DNA from: Pelomonas sp. Root1217 | GTDB taxonomy: Bacteria; Pseudomonadota; Gammaproteobacteria; Burkholderiales; Burkholderiaceae_C | Assembly: GCF_001425705.1 (NCBI RefSeq) | Contig: NZ_LMDC01000030.1 | Coordinates: 62,001-126,000 of the forward strand | Length of the DNA stretch: 64,000 bases | Direction: 5' to 3' | Shown: one piece after another, positions 1 through 8,005 of the stretch | How the letters are laid out: every line of letters begins with the position of its first letter | How positions within the stretch are numbered: the stretch's first letter is position 1 | The notes under the pieces: model-generated | Database searches by the model: none | Told to the model about the DNA's origin: nothing | Seen by the model: only the letters and a program-made list of their open reading frames with translations | Translations under genes and position numbers: made by a program

Positions 1-34
1 GTCCACTGAATTTTTTAGCTAGCATCCATTCCAA

Positions 35-1006
35 ATGCTGATGAGTTCCGACAAGCCTCCTGGGAAACCCTTGGCCGTGGCGCAACTGGCCCGGCTGCGT
101 TTCAGGCATCTGCACTTCCTCGACATCCTGGGACGCACGCGCAATCTGCGACAGACGGCCGAGCAGATGCACATCACCCAGCCGGCGGCGACCAAGGTGC
201 TCATGGACATCGAGGAGATGCTGGAGTCGCGCCTGTTCGATCGCCTGCCGCGTGGCATGCGGCCCAATGAGCTGGGCCTGTTCACACTGCGCTACGCCCA
301 CGCGGCGCTGGATAGCCATCGCAAGTTCGTCGACGAGTTCAGCACCCTGAAGCAGGGCGGGCACGGCCATTTGACGATCGGCGCCATCTCGGGCTCGGCG
401 GCGCACCTGTTGATCGCGGCGGTGGCCGAGCTTCAGCGCCTGCGTCCGCTGCTGGTGTTGAAGATCCTGGAACAGAGCAGCGACCAGCTGATCATCTGGC
501 TGGCCGAGCGCAAGATCGACGTGATGATCGGCCGTTTCACCGACAAATCCCAAAGCGACCAGTTCCAGTACGAAAGGCTGGCCGGCGAAGGATTGCAGAT
601 CACGGCCGGCGTTCACCATCCGCTGCGCGGCGTTCAGGCACCGGGGCTGCTGGAACTGTCGCGCTGGCCGTGGATCCTCTATCCAACGTCCACGGCGCTG
701 CGCAAGGTGTCGGACGACATCTTCAGCAGCACGGGCCTGTCACTCACCTCGGGCATTGTCGAGACGCCGTCGTTCCTGTTTGCGATCGAGCTGATGCAGA
801 GCACCCACATGCTGTCACTGCAGCCTGCTGCGCTGGTGGACAAGTACGTGCGGCGCGGTCTGCTGACGCGGATTGCCGCCGACCTGCCCGATCGAATGCC
901 CGACTTCGGCCTGATCACTTTGCGAGACGAGCCGCCCAGCACGGCGGTCCAGGCGTTCACGGACGTCATCCGCAATCTGGCCGAGCAGACGACCGCGACA
1001 GCGTAG
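35..1006 (+). CDS. LysR-family transcriptional regulator
   Basis: The 323-residue product has the LysR layout: an N-terminal winged helix-turn-helix at about residues 15-75, containing RNLRQTAEQMHITQPAATKV and an LFDRLPRGM wing, followed by a substrate-binding-like co-inducer domain. It resembles GbpR-type LysR proteins, which often control sugar or aromatic-acid genes. Its stop lies 80 bp from the end of the convergent sugar permease gene, so the sugar receptor/permease pair is a possible target, but no operator match ties them together. A second in-frame ATG six bases downstream is an equally good start. The ligand cannot be inferred from the sequence. Confidence 0.88.
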   Translation: MLMSSDKPPGKPLAVAQLARLRFRHLHFLDILGRTRNLRQTAEQMHITQPAATKVLMDIEEMLESRLFDRLPRGMRPNELGLFTLRYAHAALDSHRKFVDEFSTLKQGGHGHLTIGAISGSAAHLLIAAVAELQRLRPLLVLKILEQSSDQLIIWLAERKIDVMIGRFTDKSQSDQFQYERLAGEGLQITAGVHHPLRGVQAPGLLELSRWPWILYPTSTALRKVSDDIFSSTGLSLTSGIVETPSFLFAIELMQSTHMLSLQPAALVDKYVRRGLLTRIAADLPDRMPDFGLITLRDEPPSTAVQAFTDVIRNLAEQTTATA

Positions 1007-1085
1007 GGCCATCGCCATGCTGCCCTGCCCTCGCTCTCCCAACAAGGGCTACATCAGCAGCCGCGGCGGGCCTTGGACGACAGCC

Positions 1086-2405
1086 TCACCACTTCCTGAG
1101 CCGGCTGCCCAACAGCGCGTAGAACAAGATGAGCCCGTACCAGGGCAGCATGACCCAATAGCCCCGCTGCGGCGTCCACACATCGGCGAAGTGGCCATAG
1201 AGCATGGGAATCAGCGCACCGCCCGCGATGCCCATGATGAGCAGGGCCGAGCCGGCCGCCGTGTACTTGCCCAGGCCTTCGAGCGCGAGCGGCCAGATCG
1301 AGGGCCAGACCAGCGCGTTGGACAGGCCCAGCATCGCCAGGAAGAAGACGGTGTTCGGGACCGAAGGCACACCGGCCCAGCCCAGCAAAGCTTGCGAGAT
1401 GCCGGATTCCGTTGGCGACGACATGGCCACGCCGAGCACGAAGGCAATGCCGCTGACTGCCGAGAAGATCAGGGCAAGCCGTTGCGACATCCAGCGCGGG
1501 ATCAGCGCCACGCCGAGCAGATAGCCCAGCACCATGAAGCCCATGGTGTAGGACGTCAGCACGCCGTAGTGGGCCACGCCGAGCTGACGGCCGTAGAGGC
1601 CGATGGTGTCACCGGCAATGACCTCCACCCCCACGTAGCCGAACAGCGCGATGGCACCGAGCACCACCTGCGGGTACTGGAACACGCCCCAGCGCCTGAC
1701 CGTTCCCGAAGGCGCGTCGGCTGCTTCCAGCTCGGGCTCGCGCAGCGACGAAAAGTGGATCAAGGCCATGAAGGCCAGCAAGCCCACGGCCATTACCGCG
1801 TACGGGAAGACCAGGCGCTGCGACAGCTCGTTGCGCAGCGCCTCACGGCCGGCGGCGTCCAGTGCCGCGAGGGCCGGCTCGGAGAAGCGCTCCATGCCGG
1901 ACAGGATCAGCGCCGAGAACACCAGCGGCACGACGATGCCGGCGCCCTTGTTGAACAAGCCCATGATCGAGATACGCATGGCCGCGCTCTCGCGCGAACC
2001 GATGCAGACGATGTAGGGGTTGATGGCCGTCTGCATCAAGGTCATGCCGCTGGCCAACGTGAACAGCGCCAGCAGGAAGACTGGGTAGGCGCCTGAGCGC
2101 GCCGCCGGAATGAAGGCCAGTGCGCCGATGGCCATGACGCCCAATGCAGCCGTCATGCCTTTCTTGTAGCCGATGCGCGCCAGGACGGCCGCGCTCGGCA
2201 GCGCCATGACCGTGTAGGCGATGTAGAAGGCAAACGCCACCCACAGCGCCTGGAAGTTGTTCAGCTCGCAGACGATCTTCAGGAAGGGAATCAGCGAGCC
2301 ATTCAACCAGGTGACGAAGCCGAGGATGAAGAACATCAGCCCGATGAAGATCATCGGCAGCAGCACGCCCTGGCCTGCCGTGGGTGTGAGGGTTTTGGTG
2401 TGCAT
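1086..2405 (-). CDS. Sugar MFS permease, FucP/GluP type
   Basis: The product has 439 residues and about 12 hydrophobic segments. The opening FIGLMFFILGFVTWLNGSLI and a later LMQTAINPYIVCIG are typical of the fucose/glucose/galactose:H+ symporter family (FucP/GluP). It would move a monosaccharide across the inner membrane. It follows the TonB-dependent receptor on the same strand after 74 bp, so the two probably form an outer-membrane/inner-membrane uptake pair in one transcript. The gap holds only a weak GCGGTG/CACCGC stem. The substrate cannot be fixed: the family covers fucose, glucose, galactose, mannose and N-acetylglucosamine. Confidence 0.88.
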   Translation of the reverse strand: MHTKTLTPTAGQGVLLPMIFIGLMFFILGFVTWLNGSLIPFLKIVCELNNFQALWVAFAFYIAYTVMALPSAAVLARIGYKKGMTAALGVMAIGALAFIPAARSGAYPVFLLALFTLASGMTLMQTAINPYIVCIGSRESAAMRISIMGLFNKGAGIVVPLVFSALILSGMERFSEPALAALDAAGREALRNELSQRLVFPYAVMAVGLLAFMALIHFSSLREPELEAADAPSGTVRRWGVFQYPQVVLGAIALFGYVGVEVIAGDTIGLYGRQLGVAHYGVLTSYTMGFMVLGYLLGVALIPRWMSQRLALIFSAVSGIAFVLGVAMSSPTESGISQALLGWAGVPSVPNTVFFLAMLGLSNALVWPSIWPLALEGLGKYTAAGSALLIMGIAGGALIPMLYGHFADVWTPQRGYWVMLPWYGLILFYALLGSRLRKW

Positions 2406-2479
2406 GTGAGAAGGCGTCAGGCAAGGGCTGGCAGCGGTGGGTGTACACCGCCGCCGGGAACCGCAACAGAGGTCGAACC

Positions 2480-5065
2480 TTAGAACTTGGCTCGGATACC
2501 GAGGCTGTAGCGGGCGCCGTTTTCATAGACGCCAACAGGAATGCCATCCACGGTGTTGGACTTGATGACCTCGTTGTTGAGGTTCACCGCACTCGCATAC
2601 AACGCGATCTTCGGCGTCACGTCCCAGCTGGCCGACGCATCCCACTGGCCGTAGGCGCTGTTGACGACCTGGCCGCCCATCTCCACGTTGCCATAGCTCT
2701 TGGAGCGGTAGTTGTACGAGACGCGCAGCGTGATGGGCCCCTGCTCGTAGTAGCCGCTGAAGTTGAACTGGTCACGCGAATTTCCCAGCACCTTCAGGCG
2801 CGGCTGGCCGGCCACGGCGCCGGCCTTGGCGTCGGTGAAGGTGTAGTTCACGACGGTGCCGAAACCTGTGTTGCCGAAGGGCTGCTGCCACTGCAGTTCG
2901 AAGCCCTTGATGTCGGCGCCGTTGTCGGCGTTGTAGGGGCGCTCGATGGTCAAGGTCTCGCTGCCCACCTGCTCGGACTTGGAAGCCTTGTAGGTGAAGG
3001 TGTCGAGCTTCTTGATGAAGAAGGTGCCCGAGATCAGCGCCGCATCGGCGTAGTACCACTCTGCGCCGATCTCGGCCTGGTTGGCGTGCACCGGCTTGAG
3101 CAGCGGGTTGCCGGCATAGCCCTTGGACAGCACGGTGCCATCGCGACGCATGCCCGGGCTGAGCAGGTCGAAGGTCTGGCGGGCCATGGCGCGCGAGACC
3201 GAACCGCGCAGGATGAGCTGCTTGCTGAGGTCGTAGACGACGTTCAGGCTGGGCAGCGCATCGGTGTAGTTGTTGCCGACGCTGGTGGGCGAGAAGCCGC
3301 CGCTGGCGTTGCCGAGGTAGCCGTCCGAGGTCTGCTGCGTGCGCACGAAGCGCAGGCCGAAATCACCGCGCAACTGCCCCATCGCATAGTCGGCCTTGGC
3401 GTAGACGGCGCTGATGCGCTCCTTGATCTGGTAGTTCTCGTTGAGCACATCCTTGTACGTCATGGCCTTGTCGAACATCGGGATGCCCTTGCTCGCAACC
3501 AGCGCGTCGTCATACCAGGCGTATTGGGTCAGCGCGTCGGACGTGGCCGCCGCCTGGCTCAGCAGCGGCGAGGGGCCGGTGGACAGGTCAGACAGGCTGA
3601 AGGACTGCCAGCCCGTGGAGCCTGGGCCGGCGGTGCCCTGGATGCGGGTGTTCTTCAGCGTGTTGTCGCGCAGCTTGATACCCAGCTTCACGGCCTTGAT
3701 GACGCCACTGTCGAGATCGAAGGTCACGTCGCCCTGGGCGTAGTTCTCCTTGGCCTCCATGCGGCGGATGCGGTCGTCGCCAGCCTTCAGTGTCAGCGCC
3801 TTGGCGTCCAGCGGGTTGATGTCGAGGTACTTCACGCCGTAGTGATCCGGCCCGAGCGAGATCGTCGTGCGCGTGTCGCCCTCCATCCAGAAGTGGCGGT
3901 CATGCGAGCTGCCGCCCGAGCTGTTGGTGGTGCCGACCTGGCCGTGCAGCTGCCAGTTGCCGCCTTGGTAAGTACCGTCCAGGTCCGCCACGCGGCTCTT
4001 GATGTAGCTCTCGCGATAGATGGGCTCGAAGGACACGCCGGTCTTGGGACCGACCGTGCCGCCAACCAGCGCCTTGCTGCCATCGGCCACGGTGATGAAC
4101 TTCGGGTCGACAGCGCTGATGACGCCGCCCACCGCCAGGCCGCCGGCCTGCCAGAGGTAGTTCTGGTTGTTGTTGTTCATCTTCATGTCCGAATCCATCA
4201 GATTCAGGACGAGATCGGTGGCCGGATTGGGCTGGAACTGCAGGGCGAGGTTGGTTGTCGTGCGCTCGCGCTCCTGGCGGAAGATGGCCGAACCACCGCC
4301 CCAGGAGGCATAGGCGTTGGTGACCGCGCCGTTCTGGTCCTTCACGTCGTACTTGCCGTCGGAGAACTGCTCCAGGCCGTCGCGGCGCATGTGGCGCTTC
4401 TGGCTGCTGATGGCCAGCAGCACGCCGAAGCTCTTGTCGTCGCTCTTCCAGTTCAACAGGCCCGACACCTGCGGGTCGGTCTTGCCGGGCAGCTTGCTGT
4501 ACATCGCCTCGGCCGAAGCCTGTAGCGTGAGCTGGTCCTTGAAGGCCAGCGGCTTGCGCGTCTTGACGATCACGAGGCCGCCGATGCTGCCTTCGTCCAG
4601 GTCGGCCGACGGGCTCTTGAACACGTCCAAGCTGCCGACGATCTCGGACGGCAGCACGTCGTAGTTGAAGCTGCGCGTCTGCGGCTCGTTCAGCCACCAC
4701 TCCGACGATGCGACGGCCTGGCCGTTGAGCTGCGTCATGTTGAGGTTCTTGTCCGTGCCGCGCACGAAGATGGCCTTGCCCTCGCCCCAGATCCGGTCCA
4801 CCGAGATGCCGGGCACGCGCTGCAGCGAGTCGGCCACGTTCTTGTCGGGGAACTTGCCGACGTCCTCGGCGCTGATGGAGTCGACGATGTTCTGCGACTC
4901 GCGCTTCTCGGCGAGGTTCTTCTTCAGCGTGGCCCGCACGCCGCGGATCTCGACGGTGTCGAGCTGCTGGGCGGCGTCCTGGGCCATGGCGCCAAGCGCT
5001 GTCGCGCCGAGTGCCAGGCCGATGAGTCGGGGCAAGAGAAGGGGCTTGAAGTGAGGCTTGGCCAC
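2480..5065 (-). CDS. TonB-dependent receptor (carbohydrate type)
   Basis: This is an outer-membrane TonB-dependent receptor of 861 residues. It has a signal peptide (LPRLIGLALGATALGAMA, then QDA), a TonB box-like QLDTVEIRG, a plug domain with SAEDVGKFPDKNVADSLQRV, and a long beta-barrel ending in the terminal phenylalanine expected of outer-membrane proteins. I chose the GTG start at 5065 because AGGAG lies seven bases upstream and the signal peptide follows at once; the in-frame ATG at 5131 would add 22 unlikely residues. The permease gene lies downstream on the same strand. The plug resembles receptors for sugars or oligosaccharides in proteobacteria rather than siderophore receptors, which is inference from motif style and neighbour. 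Confidence 0.9.
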   Translation of the reverse strand: MAKPHFKPLLLPRLIGLALGATALGAMAQDAAQQLDTVEIRGVRATLKKNLAEKRESQNIVDSISAEDVGKFPDKNVADSLQRVPGISVDRIWGEGKAIFVRGTDKNLNMTQLNGQAVASSEWWLNEPQTRSFNYDVLPSEIVGSLDVFKSPSADLDEGSIGGLVIVKTRKPLAFKDQLTLQASAEAMYSKLPGKTDPQVSGLLNWKSDDKSFGVLLAISSQKRHMRRDGLEQFSDGKYDVKDQNGAVTNAYASWGGGSAIFRQERERTTTNLALQFQPNPATDLVLNLMDSDMKMNNNNQNYLWQAGGLAVGGVISAVDPKFITVADGSKALVGGTVGPKTGVSFEPIYRESYIKSRVADLDGTYQGGNWQLHGQVGTTNSSGGSSHDRHFWMEGDTRTTISLGPDHYGVKYLDINPLDAKALTLKAGDDRIRRMEAKENYAQGDVTFDLDSGVIKAVKLGIKLRDNTLKNTRIQGTAGPGSTGWQSFSLSDLSTGPSPLLSQAAATSDALTQYAWYDDALVASKGIPMFDKAMTYKDVLNENYQIKERISAVYAKADYAMGQLRGDFGLRFVRTQQTSDGYLGNASGGFSPTSVGNNYTDALPSLNVVYDLSKQLILRGSVSRAMARQTFDLLSPGMRRDGTVLSKGYAGNPLLKPVHANQAEIGAEWYYADAALISGTFFIKKLDTFTYKASKSEQVGSETLTIERPYNADNGADIKGFELQWQQPFGNTGFGTVVNYTFTDAKAGAVAGQPRLKVLGNSRDQFNFSGYYEQGPITLRVSYNYRSKSYGNVEMGGQVVNSAYGQWDASASWDVTPKIALYASAVNLNNEVIKSNTVDGIPVGVYENGARYSLGIRAKF

Positions 5066-5090
5066 GTAGGTGCTCCTGGGCAACGAGTTT

Positions 5091-5104
5091 TGTTGGACAA
5101 CAAG
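5091..5104. promoter_or_regulatory. Dyad upstream of TonB receptor gene
   Basis: TTGTTGGACAACAA is a perfect dyad (TTGTTG/CAACAA around GA) 26 bp upstream of the receptor's GTG start. A related TTTGTTGGAC half occurs at 5242-5251. Placement and symmetry suggest an operator for the receptor/permease unit. The regulator is unknown; a FadR-type GntR or LacI protein would fit the shape. Confidence 0.4.
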
Positions 5105-5253
5105 GGGCCTCGCCCATGGCGGATGTGCCATCGGGTGGGGCTCAACTCAGAAGGCCAGGGCTGCGTTGTCTCTTGTCGTCAGACCCTGGCCAGTGCCCGC
5201 AATCTAGCGGCGGCGCTCACACCTGGAGCAAGGCGTTGCGCTTTGTTGGACTT

Positions 5254-5282
5254 CATTGCGCCGACGTTACGTTGGCGCAATG
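5254..5282. promoter_or_regulatory. 14-bp inverted repeat after fahA
   Basis: CATTGCGCCGACGT and ACGTTGGCGCAATG flank one central T, with 13 of 14 positions pairing. The element begins five bases beyond the fahA stop and lies about 190 bp upstream of the TonB receptor start. Read on the minus strand it is not followed by a T run. It may be a 3' hairpin of the homogentisate operon or an operator for the receptor gene; the sequence does not decide. Confidence 0.5.
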
Positions 5283-5287
5283 CTGGG

Positions 5288-6523
5288 TCAGGTCGCGGCC
5301 GTGATTTGCCCGTCGCAGGCCCCGAAACCGATGCGCCGGTATCCGGGTTTTTCCGCAAAGGCGCGCAGGCCGAGGGTGTCGCCGTCGAGCACGAAGGTGC
5401 GCGTCTCGCCATTGGGCAGCGTGATGGGCTGCTTGCCGCCGCCGGTCAGCTCCAGCAGCGAGCCGGCCTCTTCGGGCGCCGGGCCGCTGATGGTGCCGGT
5501 GCCGAGCAGGTCGCCCGGCTGCAGGTTGCAGCCGTTGCTGGCGTGGTGGGTCAGCATCTGCGCCAGTGACCAGTAGGCGTGGCGCAGGTTGGAGCGCGAC
5601 AGCCGCGTCGGCTCGCTCATCGACGGTGTCTTGAACCAGACCTCCAGCTCGATGTCGAAGCTGGCGTTGGCGCGGTGCGCCGGTGAATCGAGATAGGGCA
5701 GCGGCTGCGGATCACCTTCGGGCCGCGTGAAGGGGATGCGGAAGGGCTCCAACGCCTCCATCGTGACGATCCACGGCGAGATGGTGGTGCCGAAGTTCTT
5801 GGCCAGAAAGGGGCCGAGGGGCTGGTACTCCCAGGGCTGGATGTCGCGGGCCGACCAGTCGTTCAGGAGCGTCAGGCCAAATGCGTGCTCGTCCGCCTCG
5901 TCGATGCCGAAAGGCTCGCCTAGCGCGTTGCCGGGGCCGACGAAGAGGCCCAGCTCCAGCTCGCAGTCGATACGGGCGCTCGCCTTGAACACCGGCACCT
6001 CGGCATCCGGCGGCTTGACCTGGCCCTTGGGGCGCCGCAGCGGCGTGCCGCTGACGACGATGGAGGAACTGCGGCCGTGATAGCCGATGGGCACCCACTG
6101 GTAGTTGGGCAGCAGCGGGTTGTCGGGGCGGAACAGCTTGCCGATGGCACGGGCGTGGTGGATGCCGGTGTAGAAGTCGGTGTAGTCGCCGATGCGGCAG
6201 GGCAGCGTGTATTCGGCGTGCGCCTGCGGCACCAGCTCGACCTCGGGGGCGCCGGCCTTCAAGGTGTCGAAGAGGCGATGGCGCAGCGCGCGGCGCTCGC
6301 TGCCCGGGCGGGCCATCAGGGCGTTGAGGTCGGCGATGCCCCAGCCGGTCAGGTCCAGGATCTGGTCGCCGATGCCGACGCCGACGCGGAAGGGCTCCAG
6401 GGTGCCGGCGCGGCGAAAGCTGCAGAACGGCAGGTTCTGCAGCGGGAAATCGGTGGCCGGGTCGTTGGCGGAGGCGACCCAGGAAAGGGCCGCGGCGTCG
6501 TGGGTGTGGTCGATGTTGCTCAT
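5288..6523 (-). CDS. fahA: Fumarylacetoacetase
   Basis: This enzyme hydrolyses fumarylacetoacetate to fumarate and acetoacetate, the last step of tyrosine/homogentisate catabolism. The 411-residue product shows the family's metal and catalytic blocks: DFYTGIHHARAIGKLFR, the acidic pair in DCELELGLFVGPGN, LLNDWSARDIQPWEYQPLGPF and KNFGTTISPW. The ATG at 6523 is chosen because it overlaps the hmgA stop in an ATGA junction, which indicates translational coupling; an upstream in-frame start would extend 32 residues into hmgA. Maleylacetoacetate isomerase, which would supply the substrate, is not encoded nearby. Confidence 0.96.
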   Translation of the reverse strand: MSNIDHTHDAAALSWVASANDPATDFPLQNLPFCSFRRAGTLEPFRVGVGIGDQILDLTGWGIADLNALMARPGSERRALRHRLFDTLKAGAPEVELVPQAHAEYTLPCRIGDYTDFYTGIHHARAIGKLFRPDNPLLPNYQWVPIGYHGRSSSIVVSGTPLRRPKGQVKPPDAEVPVFKASARIDCELELGLFVGPGNALGEPFGIDEADEHAFGLTLLNDWSARDIQPWEYQPLGPFLAKNFGTTISPWIVTMEALEPFRIPFTRPEGDPQPLPYLDSPAHRANASFDIELEVWFKTPSMSEPTRLSRSNLRHAYWSLAQMLTHHASNGCNLQPGDLLGTGTISGPAPEEAGSLLELTGGGKQPITLPNGETRTFVLDGDTLGLRAFAEKPGYRRIGFGACDGQITAAT

Positions 6524-7812
6524 GCTTTGAATTCGTCCTTCAGGCCCTGCCAGCAGTTGGCATAGGTCGTCTCCAGCGGCGCGTCGTTCAACGCCCAGGC
6601 GGTGGGCTTGAGCGGCCAACGCGTCTCGAACATGAAGGCCAGCGTGGCGTCCAGCTTGTGCGGCCTCAGGTCGGCATTGCTGGCCTTGTCGAAGGCCTCG
6701 GTGTCGGGGCCGTGCGGCACATAGCTGTTGTGCAGGCTGGCGCCGCCGGGTTTGAAGCCCTCGGGCTTGGCGTCGTACTGGCCCAGCACCAGGCCCATGA
6801 ACTCGCTCATCACGTTGCGGTGGTACCAGGGCGGGCGGAAGGTGTCCTCCGCCACCATCCAGCGCGGCGGGAAGATGACGAAGTCGACATTGGCCCAGCC
6901 GGGCGTGTCACTGGGGCTGGTGAGCACCGTGAAGATGCTGGGGTCGGGATGGTCGAAGCTGACGGTATTGATCGTCATGAAGCGTGACGTGTCGTACCGA
7001 TAAGGCACGAGGTTGCCGTGCCAGGCGACGACGTTGAAGGGGCTGTGCGCCTGCTTTGCGCGCCAGAGCTTGCCGCCATAGCGCTTGACGATTTCGTAGT
7101 CGCCCGCTTCTTGCTCGTGCCAGGCGACTGGCGCTTCGAAGTCGCGCGCATTGGCCAGGCCGTTGGAGCCGATGGGACCGAGTTCAGGCAGGCGGAAGGC
7201 CGCGCCGAAGTTCTCGCAGACATAGCCGCGGGCCGGCACGTCGAGCGGGTCGACCTTGAAGGCCATGCCGCGCGGCAGCAGCGCAATGGAACCTGGGGCG
7301 ACTTCGAGGCGCCCCAGCTCGGTCGTCACGAGCAGGCGGCCCTGCTGCGGCACGATCAGCATCTCGGCGTCGGCGTTCACCAGCGCGCGGCGGCCCATCG
7401 ACCGGGTGGCGACATAGGCGTGCGCGCCCATGCCGGTCATGCCCACTTCGCCGTTGACGGCGTAGCTGCGCAGGCCGTCGATAAAGTCGCCATCGCCCTC
7501 CAGCGGCGTCGGCCCCCAGCGCAGCGGATCGGGTGACGCACATTCGCCTTGCGCCGCGCCGCTCTTCCACAGCGCATGCGCCAGCGGCTGGTAACCACCG
7601 ACGACGACGGACGGCCGACGGCGGTACATCCAGGTGCGTTGGTTGTCCGCGCGAGGGGCGGTGAAGGCGCTGCCGGACAGCAGCTCGGCATAAAGGCCGT
7701 GCGGCGCTTTCTGCGGGCTGTTGCGGCCGATGGGCAGTGCGCCGGGCACGGCTTCGCTGCTGTGCTGGTTGCCAAAGCCCGTCAGGTACTTCATGGAGCT
7801 CAGTTCAGTCAT
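6520..7812 (-). CDS. hmgA: Homogentisate 1,2-dioxygenase
   Basis: This iron-dependent dioxygenase cleaves homogentisate to maleylacetoacetate. The product is 430 residues, the usual family length, and begins MTELSSMKYLTGFGNQHSSE. The catalytic/iron-binding region is intact: YHRNVMSEFMGL carries the expected His and Glu ligands and LHNSYVPHGPD the second His. The ATG at 7812 overlaps the end of the DUF2783 gene by eight bases, and the stop overlaps fahA by four, so the whole minus-strand block reads as one coupled operon. Confidence 0.97.
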   Translation of the reverse strand: MTELSSMKYLTGFGNQHSSEAVPGALPIGRNSPQKAPHGLYAELLSGSAFTAPRADNQRTWMYRRRPSVVVGGYQPLAHALWKSGAAQGECASPDPLRWGPTPLEGDGDFIDGLRSYAVNGEVGMTGMGAHAYVATRSMGRRALVNADAEMLIVPQQGRLLVTTELGRLEVAPGSIALLPRGMAFKVDPLDVPARGYVCENFGAAFRLPELGPIGSNGLANARDFEAPVAWHEQEAGDYEIVKRYGGKLWRAKQAHSPFNVVAWHGNLVPYRYDTSRFMTINTVSFDHPDPSIFTVLTSPSDTPGWANVDFVIFPPRWMVAEDTFRPPWYHRNVMSEFMGLVLGQYDAKPEGFKPGGASLHNSYVPHGPDTEAFDKASNADLRPHKLDATLAFMFETRWPLKPTAWALNDAPLETTYANCWQGLKDEFKA

Positions 7813-8005
7813 GGTGTTCGTGCGCCAACGCGAAGGCTTGCCGAAGCACCTCACGGTCGCCAATGTGGTTGCACAGGATCAACGCAAGCCGCGCCAGCCA
7901 GTCGACCGCGGCGGCGTCGGTGAGGCCGGCCTGGGCGGCAATGAGCTCGGCGTAGAAAACATCCGCCTCGCCCCCGAAATTTGGGGTCAGTGTCAATTTA
8001 TGCAT
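7805..8005 (-). CDS. DUF2783 small protein
   Basis: A 66-residue protein beginning MHKLTLTPNFGG and ending FALAHEHHD. It matches my recollection of DUF2783, a small family found beside FAD-dependent aromatic hydroxylases in Burkholderiales. It has no signal peptide or membrane segment. The start at 8005 is preceded by AAGGGAAG and overlaps the monooxygenase stop by eight bases; the stop overlaps hmgA by eight bases. The context suggests an accessory role for the flavoprotein, perhaps stability or flavin handling, but no biochemical function is known to me. Confidence 0.75.
   Translation of the reverse strand: MHKLTLTPNFGGEADVFYAELIAAQAGLTDAAAVDWLARLALILCNHIGDREVLRQAFALAHEHHD

Noticed and set aside
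2406-2479. Possible terminator between the first TonB receptor and its permease
   Set aside because: Only a six-base GCGGTG/CACCGC stem with no T run is visible, and the genes look co-transcribed.
2441-4525. A 694-codon plus-strand frame opposite the first TonB receptor
   Set aside because: Low-complexity antisense translation without motifs. The minus-strand frame encodes a complete receptor.
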